Assembly (NCBI RefSeq): GCF_014651675.1
Contig: NZ_BMXI01000011.1
Span: forward strand, 124,001-188,000
Origin: Roseibacillus persicicus
Lineage (GTDB): Bacteria > Verrucomicrobiota > Verrucomicrobiia > Verrucomicrobiales > Akkermansiaceae
Reading direction: 5' to 3'
Length of the DNA: 64,000 nt
Shown here: positions 26,323-34,855 of the stretch, piece by piece
How the letters are laid out: each line of letters begins with the position of its first letter
Position numbering within the stretch: position 1 is the first letter of the stretch
Notes under the pieces: generated by a model
The model's input: the letters and a program-made list of their open reading frames with translations, nothing else
The model's database searches: none
What the model was told of the DNA's origin: nothing
Translations under genes and position numbers: made by a program

Positions 26323-26829
26323 TTAATCGTCGCCAACCAGCTTTTTACTAACCAGGCGTTGGGTTCCTTCTTCCTCCAACCAGACTGAGGAGGAGTCCTT
26401 GCCGGTCGTTCCCTTCACGACGTAAGTTTTGTCAGCCTTGGGGATGAAGATGATATCTCCGGAAACGGACTTGCGGCGCTTGCCTGCCATGGAGTCGATC
26501 AGCGCAGCCCCGTCGGCAGCGTAAGAATCGCCGCCTCCAATGGTGAGGGTGATAGGTTCCCCGGCAGGGATTTCACGCTGGGAGGAGCGCAATACGACCC
26601 CCATCCCTCCACCGTAAGGAGTGGCCATGGGGGTGTTGCCGTCGGTTTCGCCATTGATCTTCTGAACCCGGAAGATTTCGGCCTTGAGAGGGGTGACCTG
26701 AGTGGCGGTGTCTTTCACGGTCGCGCGTGGGCCGGTGTAACCATCAGGCAGGCGGTAGTAGGAAACGCAGTTGGAGAGCAGCGTGGCGGAAGCTAGCGCG
26801 AGGAGGGAAAGAGAGCAGGATCGTTTCAT
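26323..26829 (-). CDS. Small lipoprotein
   Basis: A 168-residue protein with a lipoprotein signal (LLSNC) followed by YYRLPDGYTGP. The remainder is rich in beta-type sequence with Gly-rich loops (PYGGGMGVVLRSS, ITLTIGGGDSYAADG). No recognised family. Likely attached to a membrane in the periplasm. It stands alone between convergent and tandem genes. Confidence 0.75.
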   Translation of the reverse strand: MKRSCSLSLLALASATLLSNCVSYYRLPDGYTGPRATVKDTATQVTPLKAEIFRVQKINGETDGNTPMATPYGGGMGVVLRSSQREIPAGEPITLTIGGGDSYAADGAALIDSMAGKRRKSVSGDIIFIPKADKTYVVKGTTGKDSSSVWLEEEGTQRLVSKKLVGDD

Positions 26830-26898
26830 TATAAGATGAGTTTGTTGTCTGGTTTGTTAGATAGATATTGAGAGGGCCGAGATGAAGGTTGATTCTTG

Positions 26899-27660
26899 TC
26901 AGCTACATCTTGCAATCGCATCTGCCAGCGATTCGACGGGTTCTCGCGTTGGGATGAATTCTTGTCCGAAGAAGCCCTCGAATCCCGTTTCACGAACCGC
27001 CTTCACGATCGCGGGGTAGAAGAGCTCTTGGCTCTCATCGATTTCGTTGCGCCCCGGGTTTCCGGCAGTGTGATAGTGCGCGATGTGTTGATGATAGTCG
27101 CGGATGTTGCGGATGACGTCCCCCTCCATGATCTGCATGTGATAGATGTCGTAGAGGAGCTTGAAGTGCGGATGGCCCAGCTTTTCGCAAAGGGCGGCCC
27201 CCCATGCGGTGTGGTCGCATTGGTAGTCGGGATGGTCGACTTTGGAGTTGAGCAGCTCCATGAGGAGGACAATGCCATGCTCCTCCGCGAGAGGGAGCAG
27301 TGGTTCGAGCCCGCGAGCACAATTGTCCAGGCCCGTGGCGTCATCGAGTCCCTCGCGATTGCCAGAAAAGCAGATGACCTGCTGGACGCCGGCTTCGGCT
27401 GCCGCAGGGATGAGCGCACGGTAGATCTCATGAAGAGTCGCGTGGTGTTCGATGCGGTTGAAAGCGCGCTCGATGCAGCCCAATCCCGAAGCGTGCTCGG
27501 GTGCGGCAGTGACGGAACAGCAGACTCCTGTGCCTCTTATTTCCTTGGCCTGTTCGGGATGCAATAAGTCGATTCCCTCATAGCCGAGAGGGGCAATCTT
27601 CTCAGCAAAATCGACCAGAGGAATGTCGGCAAAGGGCCAGTAGGAGACAGAGTGTTTCAT
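26899..27660 (-). CDS. Hydroxypyruvate isomerase-like TIM-barrel protein
   Basis: A 253-residue sugar phosphate isomerase/epimerase-type TIM barrel. The N-terminus MKHSVSYWPFADIPLVDFAEK and the metal-binding carboxylates and histidines (LLMELLNSKVDHPDYQCDH, KLLYDIYHMQIMEGD, HYHTAGNPGRNEID, GQEFIPT) match the hydroxypyruvate isomerase (Hyi) family, which interconverts hydroxypyruvate and tartronate semialdehyde. Verrucomicrobia carry many paralogues with unknown sugars, so the exact substrate is open. It lies 59 bp downstream of the gpgS gene on the same strand. Confidence 0.85.
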   Translation of the reverse strand: MKHSVSYWPFADIPLVDFAEKIAPLGYEGIDLLHPEQAKEIRGTGVCCSVTAAPEHASGLGCIERAFNRIEHHATLHEIYRALIPAAAEAGVQQVICFSGNREGLDDATGLDNCARGLEPLLPLAEEHGIVLLMELLNSKVDHPDYQCDHTAWGAALCEKLGHPHFKLLYDIYHMQIMEGDVIRNIRDYHQHIAHYHTAGNPGRNEIDESQELFYPAIVKAVRETGFEGFFGQEFIPTREPVESLADAIARCS

Positions 27661-27719
27661 GACGGTGCACGCCCATTCCTGTCTTTCTAACTGGCTCTGT
27701 CAATGCAGGACCAGGGCCG

Positions 27720-28682
27720 CTACCTTGGAAACTTTTCCAGATACTCGGGGATGGTATTAATCGGCGGACGTTCTTCCTCGAGAATCTCTTTCTCGATTTG
27801 CTCATACTCGGTGCCAGTGGCTTGCAGGGAGCGGTAGACGGAAGAGAGTTCGGCCAGGTCGCTGACCTTGCCGTGATCTTGAAGTCGTCCCAAGAAGCTC
27901 TGCAAAATCCCGAAGGACATCTTGCCCAAAGCGTTGGTATCCTGATTGCGGTGAACCCTTTGATCGAGGTCGACTTGCGCAAAGGCTTTCATCCCGTCTT
28001 CCTTATAGACATCGAGGATGTGAGAGGTCTCAACTCCATAGCCGATCGGGAACGGGATTTTCTCCAAAGTCTCGCGACGAACCGCGTATTCGCCGGAGAG
28101 CGGTTGGAAAAGTTGGGTGAGTTCAGGGTAAAAGAGACTGAAAAGCGGGCGCACCAAAATCTCGGTCACCCGACCTCCACCAGTGGGGCGAATCCCTTGC
28201 GAAAAGGCGAGGGGACGCTCATAGAAGGCCTTCACATAACTGACTTCGGGTTTTTCCAGCAGCGGTCCGATCAGCCCGTAGACGAAGCGGGGGTGAATGT
28301 TTGCAATGTCGGCGTCCACGTAGGCGATGATATCGCCCTTCAGCTGATGAATAGCTTTCCAGAGGTTTTCGCCCTTGCCCCGCTTGAATCCGGTGGAGGA
28401 CATGATGTCGCCGGAGTAGTAGAACTCCGCGCCAAAGGATTTGGCTACTTCGCCTGTCTTGTCAGTTGAGCCGGAGTCGATGACCGCGATTTCATCGATC
28501 AGCGGAAAGCGGTCCATGAGTTCACTCTTTAGAATGACGACCACCTTGCCGATGGTGGCCTCTTCGTTGAGGGTGGGGATGCAGAGGGAAATCTTAAGCC
28601 CGCTCTCGGCCTTCTCTTTGCAAAGGGCCTCGAGGTCAGCGAAATCGGAGTGATGGTAGGTGTTGGTTTTAAGCCAGGACAT
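27720..28682 (-). CDS. gpgS: Glucosyl-3-phosphoglycerate synthase
   Basis: A 320-residue family 81 glycosyltransferase that joins glucose from NDP-glucose to 3-phosphoglycerate, the first step to glucosylglycerate-type solutes. Evidence: GT-A nucleotide site SLCIPTLNEEATIGKVV, IDSGSTDKTGEVAKSFGAEF, YVDADIANIHPRFVYGLIGPL (metal-binding DxD) and PLSGEYAVRRETLEKIPFP. I chose the ATG at 28682 (MSWLKTNTYHHSDF), which is the typical family start; the longer frame to 28820 overlaps the upstream gene. Within 2 kb there is a GT4 gene on the other strand that could extend the product. Confidence 0.93.
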   Translation of the reverse strand: MSWLKTNTYHHSDFADLEALCKEKAESGLKISLCIPTLNEEATIGKVVVILKSELMDRFPLIDEIAVIDSGSTDKTGEVAKSFGAEFYYSGDIMSSTGFKRGKGENLWKAIHQLKGDIIAYVDADIANIHPRFVYGLIGPLLEKPEVSYVKAFYERPLAFSQGIRPTGGGRVTEILVRPLFSLFYPELTQLFQPLSGEYAVRRETLEKIPFPIGYGVETSHILDVYKEDGMKAFAQVDLDQRVHRNQDTNALGKMSFGILQSFLGRLQDHGKVSDLAELSSVYRSLQATGTEYEQIEKEILEEERPPINTIPEYLEKFPR

Positions 28683-28711
28683 GGGGTTCTGTTTGATTGG
28701 AAATTGGGAAG

Positions 28712-28981
28712 TTAGGAATGGGTGGGTGGCAGCGCGGGCGGATTCTTGGCCTGATGCAGGATGCTGGCAGGCGACTCTCCATCGATGGAAAGAACGCGGA
28801 TTTCTTTCGCATCGATCCACATCACCTCGCCGTTGAAATCGGAAAGGGCAATTTGATGGGATTGACCTGAGTTCGTTCGCACGGAAAAGCCACTCTCGCT
28901 CTTGGATTGATACATGCCATAGCCGGTGCCAAGAAAGATGGCGACCTGTTTGGTTTTCTTAATCTCGACGAGGGTAGCCAT
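28712..28981 (-). CDS. Small protein between gpgS and the M20-like gene
   Basis: An 89-residue protein, mostly beta-type, with an ending rich in Pro and Ala (NPPALPPTHS). No family recognised. It lies 29 bp upstream of gpgS and 14 bp downstream of the M20-like gene, in the same direction, so the three probably form one transcript. The region VKK-GTGYGMYQSKS and VRTNSGQSHQIALSDFNGEV has no catalytic motif. Confidence 0.6.
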   Translation of the reverse strand: MATLVEIKKTKQVAIFLGTGYGMYQSKSESGFSVRTNSGQSHQIALSDFNGEVMWIDAKEIRVLSIDGESPASILHQAKNPPALPPTHS

Positions 28982-28995
28982 GATTGGGAGGCAGG

Positions 28996-30144
28996 TTAGA
29001 TGGCAAGAATGGACTCGAGAGTGTCGACCGATTGGAGGATTCCAAACACTTGGGCGAGGCCGGTCAGGAGAGGTGGGAGCGCTACCGTTTCGTCGGACTC
29101 GTTTAGGTTCGTTGCTGTTGTTAGGCCGATGGTGAGGGCGGGGATTTCGTGTTCGATGAGAATGGAAAGATCGGAATAGCTGGGCCCTGTCGTAGTCTTG
29201 AGCCCCAACTCCTCTTGCACCTCACGGGCGGCGGCAACGAGGGGATGGTTGAAGGGGATTCCTCCTGGCTTGCGAAGGGCGGGGAAAGTGATGGAGCAGT
29301 CCGAAGCGGTTTCGGAGGAAATCTCGTCCAGAATGTCGGAGATTTGATAACGGATTTCGCGAGCTTTGCCAGGTTCCTCGGACCGGATTTCGAGCTTCAA
29401 ACGCGCAAGTTCAGGAGGTCGATTGAAAGTCTTGCCGGCGCGGAGGGAGCCGAGGATCACCGAGGTGCGGGGTTCTTGGGGAATAGGAATCTCCAGGATG
29501 CGGCGAATGATGCGGTGCATGATGATCATCGCATTTTCCGCTGCCTCCCAGCGGGTGCCGGGCTCTTGGTGGACCCGGCAGATGACATCCGCTTGCACCA
29601 TGCCGAGACAAGAGTGGTTGAGACGCCCCAAGGTGATGCCCTCGAGCACGAGTCCGGCATGGATTGGGCGCTTGAAGTTCTCGAGGAAGAAGCGCAGGCC
29701 GGCCAAGTCGTGCGAGTTTTGCGACTTGGTATGGGCAAGCAGAATGATGTTGGCCTCGGGCTGGATGCCGAGCTTCTCGAAGAGGTCGGGAATGGTTGCG
29801 AGAGTCGCCAGGCCGATGGTGTTGTCCGCCATCCCTGGTCCGGTAATGCTCTCGGGCCCGACATTGATGGTGAGCCTTTGGTCGGCCTTGTTCGTCAACA
29901 AGGTGTCGGCATGGGCGGCGATGAGGACGTTGAAATTGGGGTTCTTGCCCGGGATGATGGCTTGCAGGTTGCCTTGCTCATCAATGGAAACATCCTGAAG
30001 GGTGGAAAAGCGCTCGGCGAGGAACTTGATGCGGTCTTCTTCGCCCCCGGAAGGGGAAGGGAATTCGCCCAGGAGGAGGGCGTTGGCGAGGACGAGTTCT
30101 TGATGGGCTTGAAGGAGTTCGAGGAAGTCAGTTGGGGAGGGCAT
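28996..30144 (-). CDS. M20-family peptidase-like protein with missing catalytic residues
   Basis: A 382-residue protein with the M20 fold outline: VLIAAHADTL (His78, Asp80), GPGMADNTIGLA (bridging Asp107), and a lid domain in the middle. The Glu-Glu pair that supplies the catalytic base and a zinc ligand should follow LLAHTK; instead the sequence is LLAHTKSQNSHDLAG. Near the C-terminus the zinc ligand His of the pattern xNxHxxDExV is Asn (TNLNESDETV). It may therefore be inactive as a peptidase, or use a different site. It is the first gene of a probable transcript with the 89-residue protein and gpgS. Confidence 0.75.
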   Translation of the reverse strand: MPSPTDFLELLQAHQELVLANALLLGEFPSPSGGEEDRIKFLAERFSTLQDVSIDEQGNLQAIIPGKNPNFNVLIAAHADTLLTNKADQRLTINVGPESITGPGMADNTIGLATLATIPDLFEKLGIQPEANIILLAHTKSQNSHDLAGLRFFLENFKRPIHAGLVLEGITLGRLNHSCLGMVQADVICRVHQEPGTRWEAAENAMIIMHRIIRRILEIPIPQEPRTSVILGSLRAGKTFNRPPELARLKLEIRSEEPGKAREIRYQISDILDEISSETASDCSITFPALRKPGGIPFNHPLVAAAREVQEELGLKTTTGPSYSDLSILIEHEIPALTIGLTTATNLNESDETVALPPLLTGLAQVFGILQSVDTLESILAI

Positions 30145-30305
30145 AGTGTGTCGTGAGCTTGAATCAGAGTCGATGTTGAGAGGGGGTGGGAAAAGTTTTT
30201 TCGTGTGAAAATGGTTGATGGTGGCGGGGTTCTGAACGGATGAACCTAGTATGAATTGGTTTTCTCAAAATTGGAACGCATGATGCGTGCCGTTTTTGTA
30301 GGAAG

Positions 30306-31544
30306 ATGAGATTAGGATTTGTTTCGACACGATTTGCAGGCACCGATGGCGTGTCACTGGAAGCTCTGAAATGGGCTGAGGTTCTGGAAGAGATGGGGCA
30401 CGAGATTTTCTGGTTCAGCGGGCTGAGTGACAGGCCGGAAGAGGTCTCGATGTGCGTGCCGGAGGCCTTCTTTGGCCATCCGGAAAATCAGTGGCTGGCC
30501 AAGCGAATTTGGGGGCATACCCAACGCGACCCGACGGTGACCGAGCGAATCCAGGATGTGGCGGGCTATCTCAAGGAGATGCTGCGGCGGTTCGTTGACC
30601 GCTTTCAGATCGATGTCCTCGTTCCCGAGAACGCGCTGACCATTCCGGTTCATCTCCCCTTGGGGGTCGCGATTACCGAGTTTCTAGCGGAGACCAATAT
30701 GAAGGCGGTCGCCCATCACCACGACTTCTATTGGGAACGCGACCGCTTCGCAGTCAATGCGGTCCCGGATTTTCTCGATATGTCCTTTCCTCCCCGACTC
30801 CCGAACCTGCGACATGGCGTGATCAACCGGCAGGCAGGAGAGCAATTGGCGAGGCGAAAAGGGGTGAGCTCGATACTGGTGCCGAATGTCTTTCAATTTG
30901 AAAAAGAGCCACCTGGAATTGACGATTATTCGAGGGATGTCCGCAGTGAGCTTGGTCTCGCCGACGACGATATCTTTATCCTGCAACCGACTAGAGTGGT
31001 TCCGCGAAAAGGCATCGAGATGGCGATCAAGCTGGTGGCCCGGTTGAAGGATCCCCGCTGCAAGCTGGTGATTTCCCACCAGGCGGGAGATGAGGGCTTC
31101 GAGTATGTTGAGATGCTCAAGCGTCTGGCTGCCGAGGAGCAGGTGACCCTGCTGTTAGTCGGCGACCGCGTAGGTGAGAATCGTCAGCGGGATAAACAGG
31201 GGCGGAAGGTTTATACCTTATGGGATCTTTATCCTCATGCGGACCTGGTAACTTATCCCAGCACCTACGAAGGCTTTGGCAACGCGCTCATCGAGACCTT
31301 TTACTTCCGGAAGCCCGTGGTGGTGAACCGCTATTCCATCTTCGTGCAGGATATTGAGCCCAAGGGCTTTGATACCATCACGATGAACGGCTACGTGACC
31401 CACGACGTGGTCGAGCGCACACGCATGCTCTTGGCCGACGAGGATCGCCGAGACGAGATGGTCCAGACCAATTACGAGCTCGGCAAAAAGCATTACGGCT
31501 ATGAGCACCTTAAAAAAGAGCTCGCCGCATTGTTCGCTTTTTAA
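30306..31544 (+). CDS. GT4-type glycosyltransferase, candidate MGG synthase
   Basis: A 412-residue GT-B glycosyltransferase. The N-terminal domain begins MRLGFVSTRFAGTDGVSLEA; the C-terminal nucleotide-sugar domain has LQPTRVVPRKGIEMAIKLVA and the EX7E motif in STYEGFGNALIETF. In bacteria that make mannosylglucosylglycerate a GT4 enzyme adds mannose to glucosyl-3-phosphoglycerate; the divergent gpgS transcript 160 bp away makes that role attractive but unproven. It is followed by a 106-bp gap and the convergent arsC gene. The start ATG directly follows GGAAG. Confidence 0.8.
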   Translation: MRLGFVSTRFAGTDGVSLEALKWAEVLEEMGHEIFWFSGLSDRPEEVSMCVPEAFFGHPENQWLAKRIWGHTQRDPTVTERIQDVAGYLKEMLRRFVDRFQIDVLVPENALTIPVHLPLGVAITEFLAETNMKAVAHHHDFYWERDRFAVNAVPDFLDMSFPPRLPNLRHGVINRQAGEQLARRKGVSSILVPNVFQFEKEPPGIDDYSRDVRSELGLADDDIFILQPTRVVPRKGIEMAIKLVARLKDPRCKLVISHQAGDEGFEYVEMLKRLAAEEQVTLLLVGDRVGENRQRDKQGRKVYTLWDLYPHADLVTYPSTYEGFGNALIETFYFRKPVVVNRYSIFVQDIEPKGFDTITMNGYVTHDVVERTRMLLADEDRRDEMVQTNYELGKKHYGYEHLKKELAALFAF

Positions 31545-31650
31545 AGAGAAAGTTTAATAGTAGCGACTTGTTATCAGAGACGCTCGGAAGGAAGGCGCCG
31601 CCAGCTCGGCCGCAACGGCTTGGTCTCTCCAAGCACCTGAACGCGGGGAT

Positions 31651-32082
31651 TTATTGAGGAGCGCTTTCGCGATAACCGTTCAAATAGGCAGTCAGCGTCA
31701 GTTCTATGGCATCACGTACTTCGCGGAAAACCCGGCGAACTTCCTCCGGTGTTCCTGTTGCGTGAGCAGGGTCGGGAAAACCCCAGTGGTATCGATTCAC
31801 TTGCCCGGGAAAGGAGGGGCAAGCTTGGTCGGCGTTTCCGCACACTGTCACTACGGTGTCGATTCCTTGATCGAGAAACTCGTTGAGATGCTTTGACTGA
31901 TGCTGCGAGATATCGATACCCAGTTCGGCCATCACTTCGATCGCGATGGGATGCACGTATCCAGCAGGGTTGGAGCCCGCGCTGTGGACTTCGAAAAGGT
32001 TAGAAGCCATGTGGCGAAGTAGTCCTTCGGCAAGGTGAGAACGACAAGAATTTCCGGTGCAGAGAATGAGAACTTTTTTCAA
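31651..32082 (-). CDS. arsC: Arsenate reductase (LMW-phosphatase type)
   Basis: A 143-residue thioredoxin-coupled ArsC of the low-molecular-weight phosphatase fold. P-loop CTGNSCRS (Cys8 nucleophile), [13 protein letters not shown], and the redox cysteines in [19 protein letters not shown] in the acid-base loop is FPDPA. It starts at a TTG (32080-32082 on the minus strand); no better start exists in the divergent gap before pyrC. It reduces arsenate to arsenite for export. No arsR, arsB or acr3 lies next to it. A dyad at 32107-32130 is a candidate operator. Confidence 0.92.
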   Translation of the reverse strand: MKKVLILCTGNSCRSHLAEGLLRHMASNLFEVHSAGSNPAGYVHPIAIEVMAELGIDISQHQSKHLNEFLDQGIDTVVTVCGNADQACPSFPGQVNRYHWGFPDPAHATGTPEEVRRVFREVRDAIELTLTAYLNGYRESAPQ

Positions 32083-32106
32083 AACAAATGAAGTATGGAT
32101 TAATCT

Positions 32107-32130
32107 TTCGACAATTCTTGTATTGTTGAA
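32107..32130 (-). promoter_or_regulatory. Candidate ArsR-type operator upstream of arsC
   Basis: Dyad TTCGACAAT - 6 nt - ATTGTTGAA with one mismatch, centred about 36 bp upstream of the arsC TTG start. ArsR/SmtB-type repressors bind AT-rich imperfect dyads of this general form. A regulator gene is not present nearby, so binding would be in trans. The assignment is inference. Confidence 0.4.
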
Positions 32131-32289
32131 ATGTTGGTTGCGGTCAAACGAATTCAGGTGACAGTTGTAAGAGTGGGTTGAGGGGGGGCGGGGGAAAAGC
32201 CACGAGAGAAAAAGTGATGCCACAGTCAGAGGCGATCGTGGCGCTGGATTCTGGACTCTCTTCCCTGATTCGCGTTCAATGTCCAGCAG

Positions 32290-33570
32290 ATGAGCGAAGC
32301 ATTGTTTTTTCAGGGGGGCGAGGTCGCCGCGGAGGATGGTCCATTGATGGCGGCAGATGTCTGGGTGGTTGATGGAGTCGTTAAGGCGGTGGGGCAGATG
32401 TTGACCGTTCCAGAGGGTGCGCGTGTGATAGATTGCACGGGGAAGGTGCTCATGCCCGCGATGTTCGATGCCCATGTCCACTTTCGCGAGCCGGGTCAGA
32501 CTCACAAGGAGGACATTGCCAATGGGACCGAAGCTGCCATCAACGGCGGGATCACCGGGGTGGTGATGATGCCGAACACTAATCCCGCTATCGACTCGGC
32601 GGCAGTGGTGAAAATGGTTTTGGACAAGGCCAAGGCGGTTTCGCGCATTCCGGTCTACACCTCGGGCTGCATTACTAAAGGTCGCGAAGGCAAGGAGTTG
32701 GCTGCTATCGATGGCATGCGCGAAGCGGGGGTGCTGATGTTGACCGATGATGGCGATGCGGTGCCGGACTCGAATCTGTTGCTGCAGGCGATGCGCTATG
32801 CGAAAGAGTTCGGAATGTTCTTCGCGAGCCATTGCGAGGACCCCGCGCTCGCTGGGCCGAGGGCGATGAATGAGGGCAAGAAGAGCTACGAGCTCGGCAT
32901 CGATGGCACGCCTGCGATTGCGGAAGAGCTTTTCATTGATCGCGATATTCGCATCGCCCATGCGGCGGGAGCCCATGTTCATATTCAGCACGTTTCCTCA
33001 CGCTTGGGGATGGAGACCATTCGGTGGTGGAAGGAGATGGGGGCGAAGGTCACTTGCGAGGTCGCGCCGCATCACCTGATGTTTAATGAGGAGGACATCG
33101 CAGACTACGACACTAATTATAAGATGAATCCACCTCTGCGTCTGGCTTCGGACAATGCGGCTCTTTTGCAGGGGTTGAAGGATGGGGTTTTCGACCTCAT
33201 CGCGACGGACCACGCTCCGCATACCGAGTTCGAGAAGTCGCAGGATTTTGTGAGCGCCCCCAATGGATTGAGCGGGTTGGATACCGCGTTGGTTTCTTTG
33301 TTCGACCGCTTCGTCGCTGCCGGGGAATTGACTTGGGATGTCATCGTGAAGCGATACTCCGCGGAGCCCCGTCGCATGATGAATTTGGAGCCGGTTCCAA
33401 TTGAAGAAGGCAAGCGCGCCGAGCTTCTGGTTTTTGATCCGAATGGAGAGACGACGTTCAGCCGTGAGTTTATGAAGTCCAAGAGCGTGAATACCCCGTT
33501 CTTTAACAAGACTTTGAAAGGCCGCATCGACCTTCTGCTAGCTGGCGAAGAATTGCTGTTAGAGCGGTAG
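32290..33570 (+). CDS. pyrC: Dihydroorotase (class I)
   Basis: A 426-residue zinc amidohydrolase that cyclises carbamoyl-aspartate to dihydroorotate in pyrimidine synthesis. It shows [21 protein letters not shown] (His-x-His metal site), [46 protein letters not shown] and [13 protein letters not shown], all typical of class I enzymes. Full length. Its stop codon TAG (33568-33570) lies inside the first bases of the downstream repeat array (GGTAGGGCTG). Confidence 0.97.
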   Translation: MSEALFFQGGEVAAEDGPLMAADVWVVDGVVKAVGQMLTVPEGARVIDCTGKVLMPAMFDAHVHFREPGQTHKEDIANGTEAAINGGITGVVMMPNTNPAIDSAAVVKMVLDKAKAVSRIPVYTSGCITKGREGKELAAIDGMREAGVLMLTDDGDAVPDSNLLLQAMRYAKEFGMFFASHCEDPALAGPRAMNEGKKSYELGIDGTPAIAEELFIDRDIRIAHAAGAHVHIQHVSSRLGMETIRWWKEMGAKVTCEVAPHHLMFNEEDIADYDTNYKMNPPLRLASDNAALLQGLKDGVFDLIATDHAPHTEFEKSQDFVSAPNGLSGLDTALVSLFDRFVAAGELTWDVIVKRYSAEPRRMMNLEPVPIEEGKRAELLVFDPNGETTFSREFMKSKSVNTPFFNKTLKGRIDLLLAGEELLLER

Positions 33571-34850
33571 GGCTGTTTTGACAAAACCGCAGCGAATGAT
33601 GGGGGCCCCTACCGGAGCATGGACATTCCTGTCCATGAGCAGAACCCCGGTGAGTCAGCGCTTGCGTCTAAACGACTACGCGGGACTGACGGAATGACGT
33701 GGACGGACCGTCCCAGGGACAGAAATGTCCCTGCTCCGACGGTAGGGCTGTTTTGATGAAACAGCCGCGAATGATGGGGGAAGGTCCCAGGGCTCTCGCC
33801 CTTTGTTCGTTTATAGAGCCTTCGACTATCTCCGACCACTCGCGGACCTTTTGTCAAAAGGACCTTACTGGAGCATGGACATTCCTGTCCATGTGCAGAG
33901 CCCCAGTGAGTCAGCGCTTGCGTCCAAACGACTACGCGGGACTGACGGAATGACGTGGACGGACCGTCCCAGGGACAGAAATGTCCCTGCTCCGACGGTA
34001 GGGCTGTTTTGATAAAGCAGCCGCGAATGATGGGGGCTGGTCCCTAGGCTCTCGCCCTTCGTTCGTTTATAGATCCTTCGATTTTCTCAGACCACTCGCG
34101 GACCTTTTGTCAAAAGGACCTTACTGGAGCATGGACATTCCTGTCCATGTGCAGAGCCCCGGTGAGTCAGCGCTTGCGTCCAAACGACTACGCGGGATTG
34201 ACGGAATGACGTGGACGGACCGTCCCAGGGACAGAAATGTCCCTGCTCCGACGGTAGGGTTGTTTTGAAAAAACAGCCGCGAATGATGGGGGCAGGCCCC
34301 TGGGCTCTCGCTCTTTGTTTGCTTGTCGATTTTTTGGCAGCCCCAGACCACTCGCGGTCCTTTTGTCAAAAGGACCCTACCGGAGCATGGACATTCTTGT
34401 CCATGAGCAGAACCCCGGTGAGTCAGAGTCCTCGTCAGAACTTCGAGGCGGGATTGACGGAATGACGTGGACGGACCGTCCCAGGGACAGAAATGTCCCT
34501 GCTCCGACGGTAAGGCTGCTTTGATAAAGCAGCCGCGAATGATGGGGGAAGGTCCTTGGGCTCTCGCCTTTCGTGCGCTCATTGATGTTTCGGTTATCTC
34601 CGACCACTCGGGGTCCTTTTATCAAAAGGGCCCTACCGATGCGCATCGATGGTGCGGTGTGGTCTTTGGGAGTTTGGATGTCTTCGCTCCTCGATTCGTA
34701 GTGACCATCTGGTCGAGCAAGCAAGCTTTGCTCTTCCCGTGGGGGATAAAGAACGAAGCCATCCACCCCACAAAGCGGTAGCAAGCGGCGCGCACTCCAA
34801 AAAGACCCATGGCCGGACAGCGAGTGCCCTCACTCGTCTTGGCGAACCGT
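33566..34850. repeat. Tandem repeat array 1: REPIN-like modules a and b, ending in module c
   Basis: Fills the gap between the convergent genes pyrC and polX. A 256-bp unit recurs: GGAGCATGGAC starts at 33614, 33870, 34126 and 34382, exactly 256 bp apart. Each unit is module b (about 127 bp) plus module a (about 128 bp, starting GGTAGGG at 33741, 33997, 34253, 34509). Module a is bounded by GGTAGGGCTGTTTTG..CAGCC on the left and an inverted GGTCCTTTTGTCAAAAGGACC..TACC on the right. Module b is bounded by GGAGCATGGACATTCCTG and the inverted CAGGGACAGAAATGTCCCTG. A deleted copy of module a (33566-33613) opens the array, and a 213-bp segment of module c (34638-34850) closes it. Because 256 is not a multiple of three, no frame runs through. 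Confidence 0.95.
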
Positions 34851-34855
34851 CCTCT

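Noticed and set aside
32083-32991. N-terminal extension of arsC into the pyrC gene
   Set aside because: The extension is antisense to pyrC. Normal ArsC length is reached from the TTG at 32082.
33699-34581. Several open frames of 69-153 codons on both strands inside array 1
   Set aside because: They are the same repeated DNA read in shifted frames; the 256-bp period is not a multiple of three, and no start or ribosome-binding pattern is kept.
33566-34850. CRISPR array
   Set aside because: Repeat units are 256 bp with conserved inner sequence, not short direct repeats with unique spacers, and there are no cas genes.
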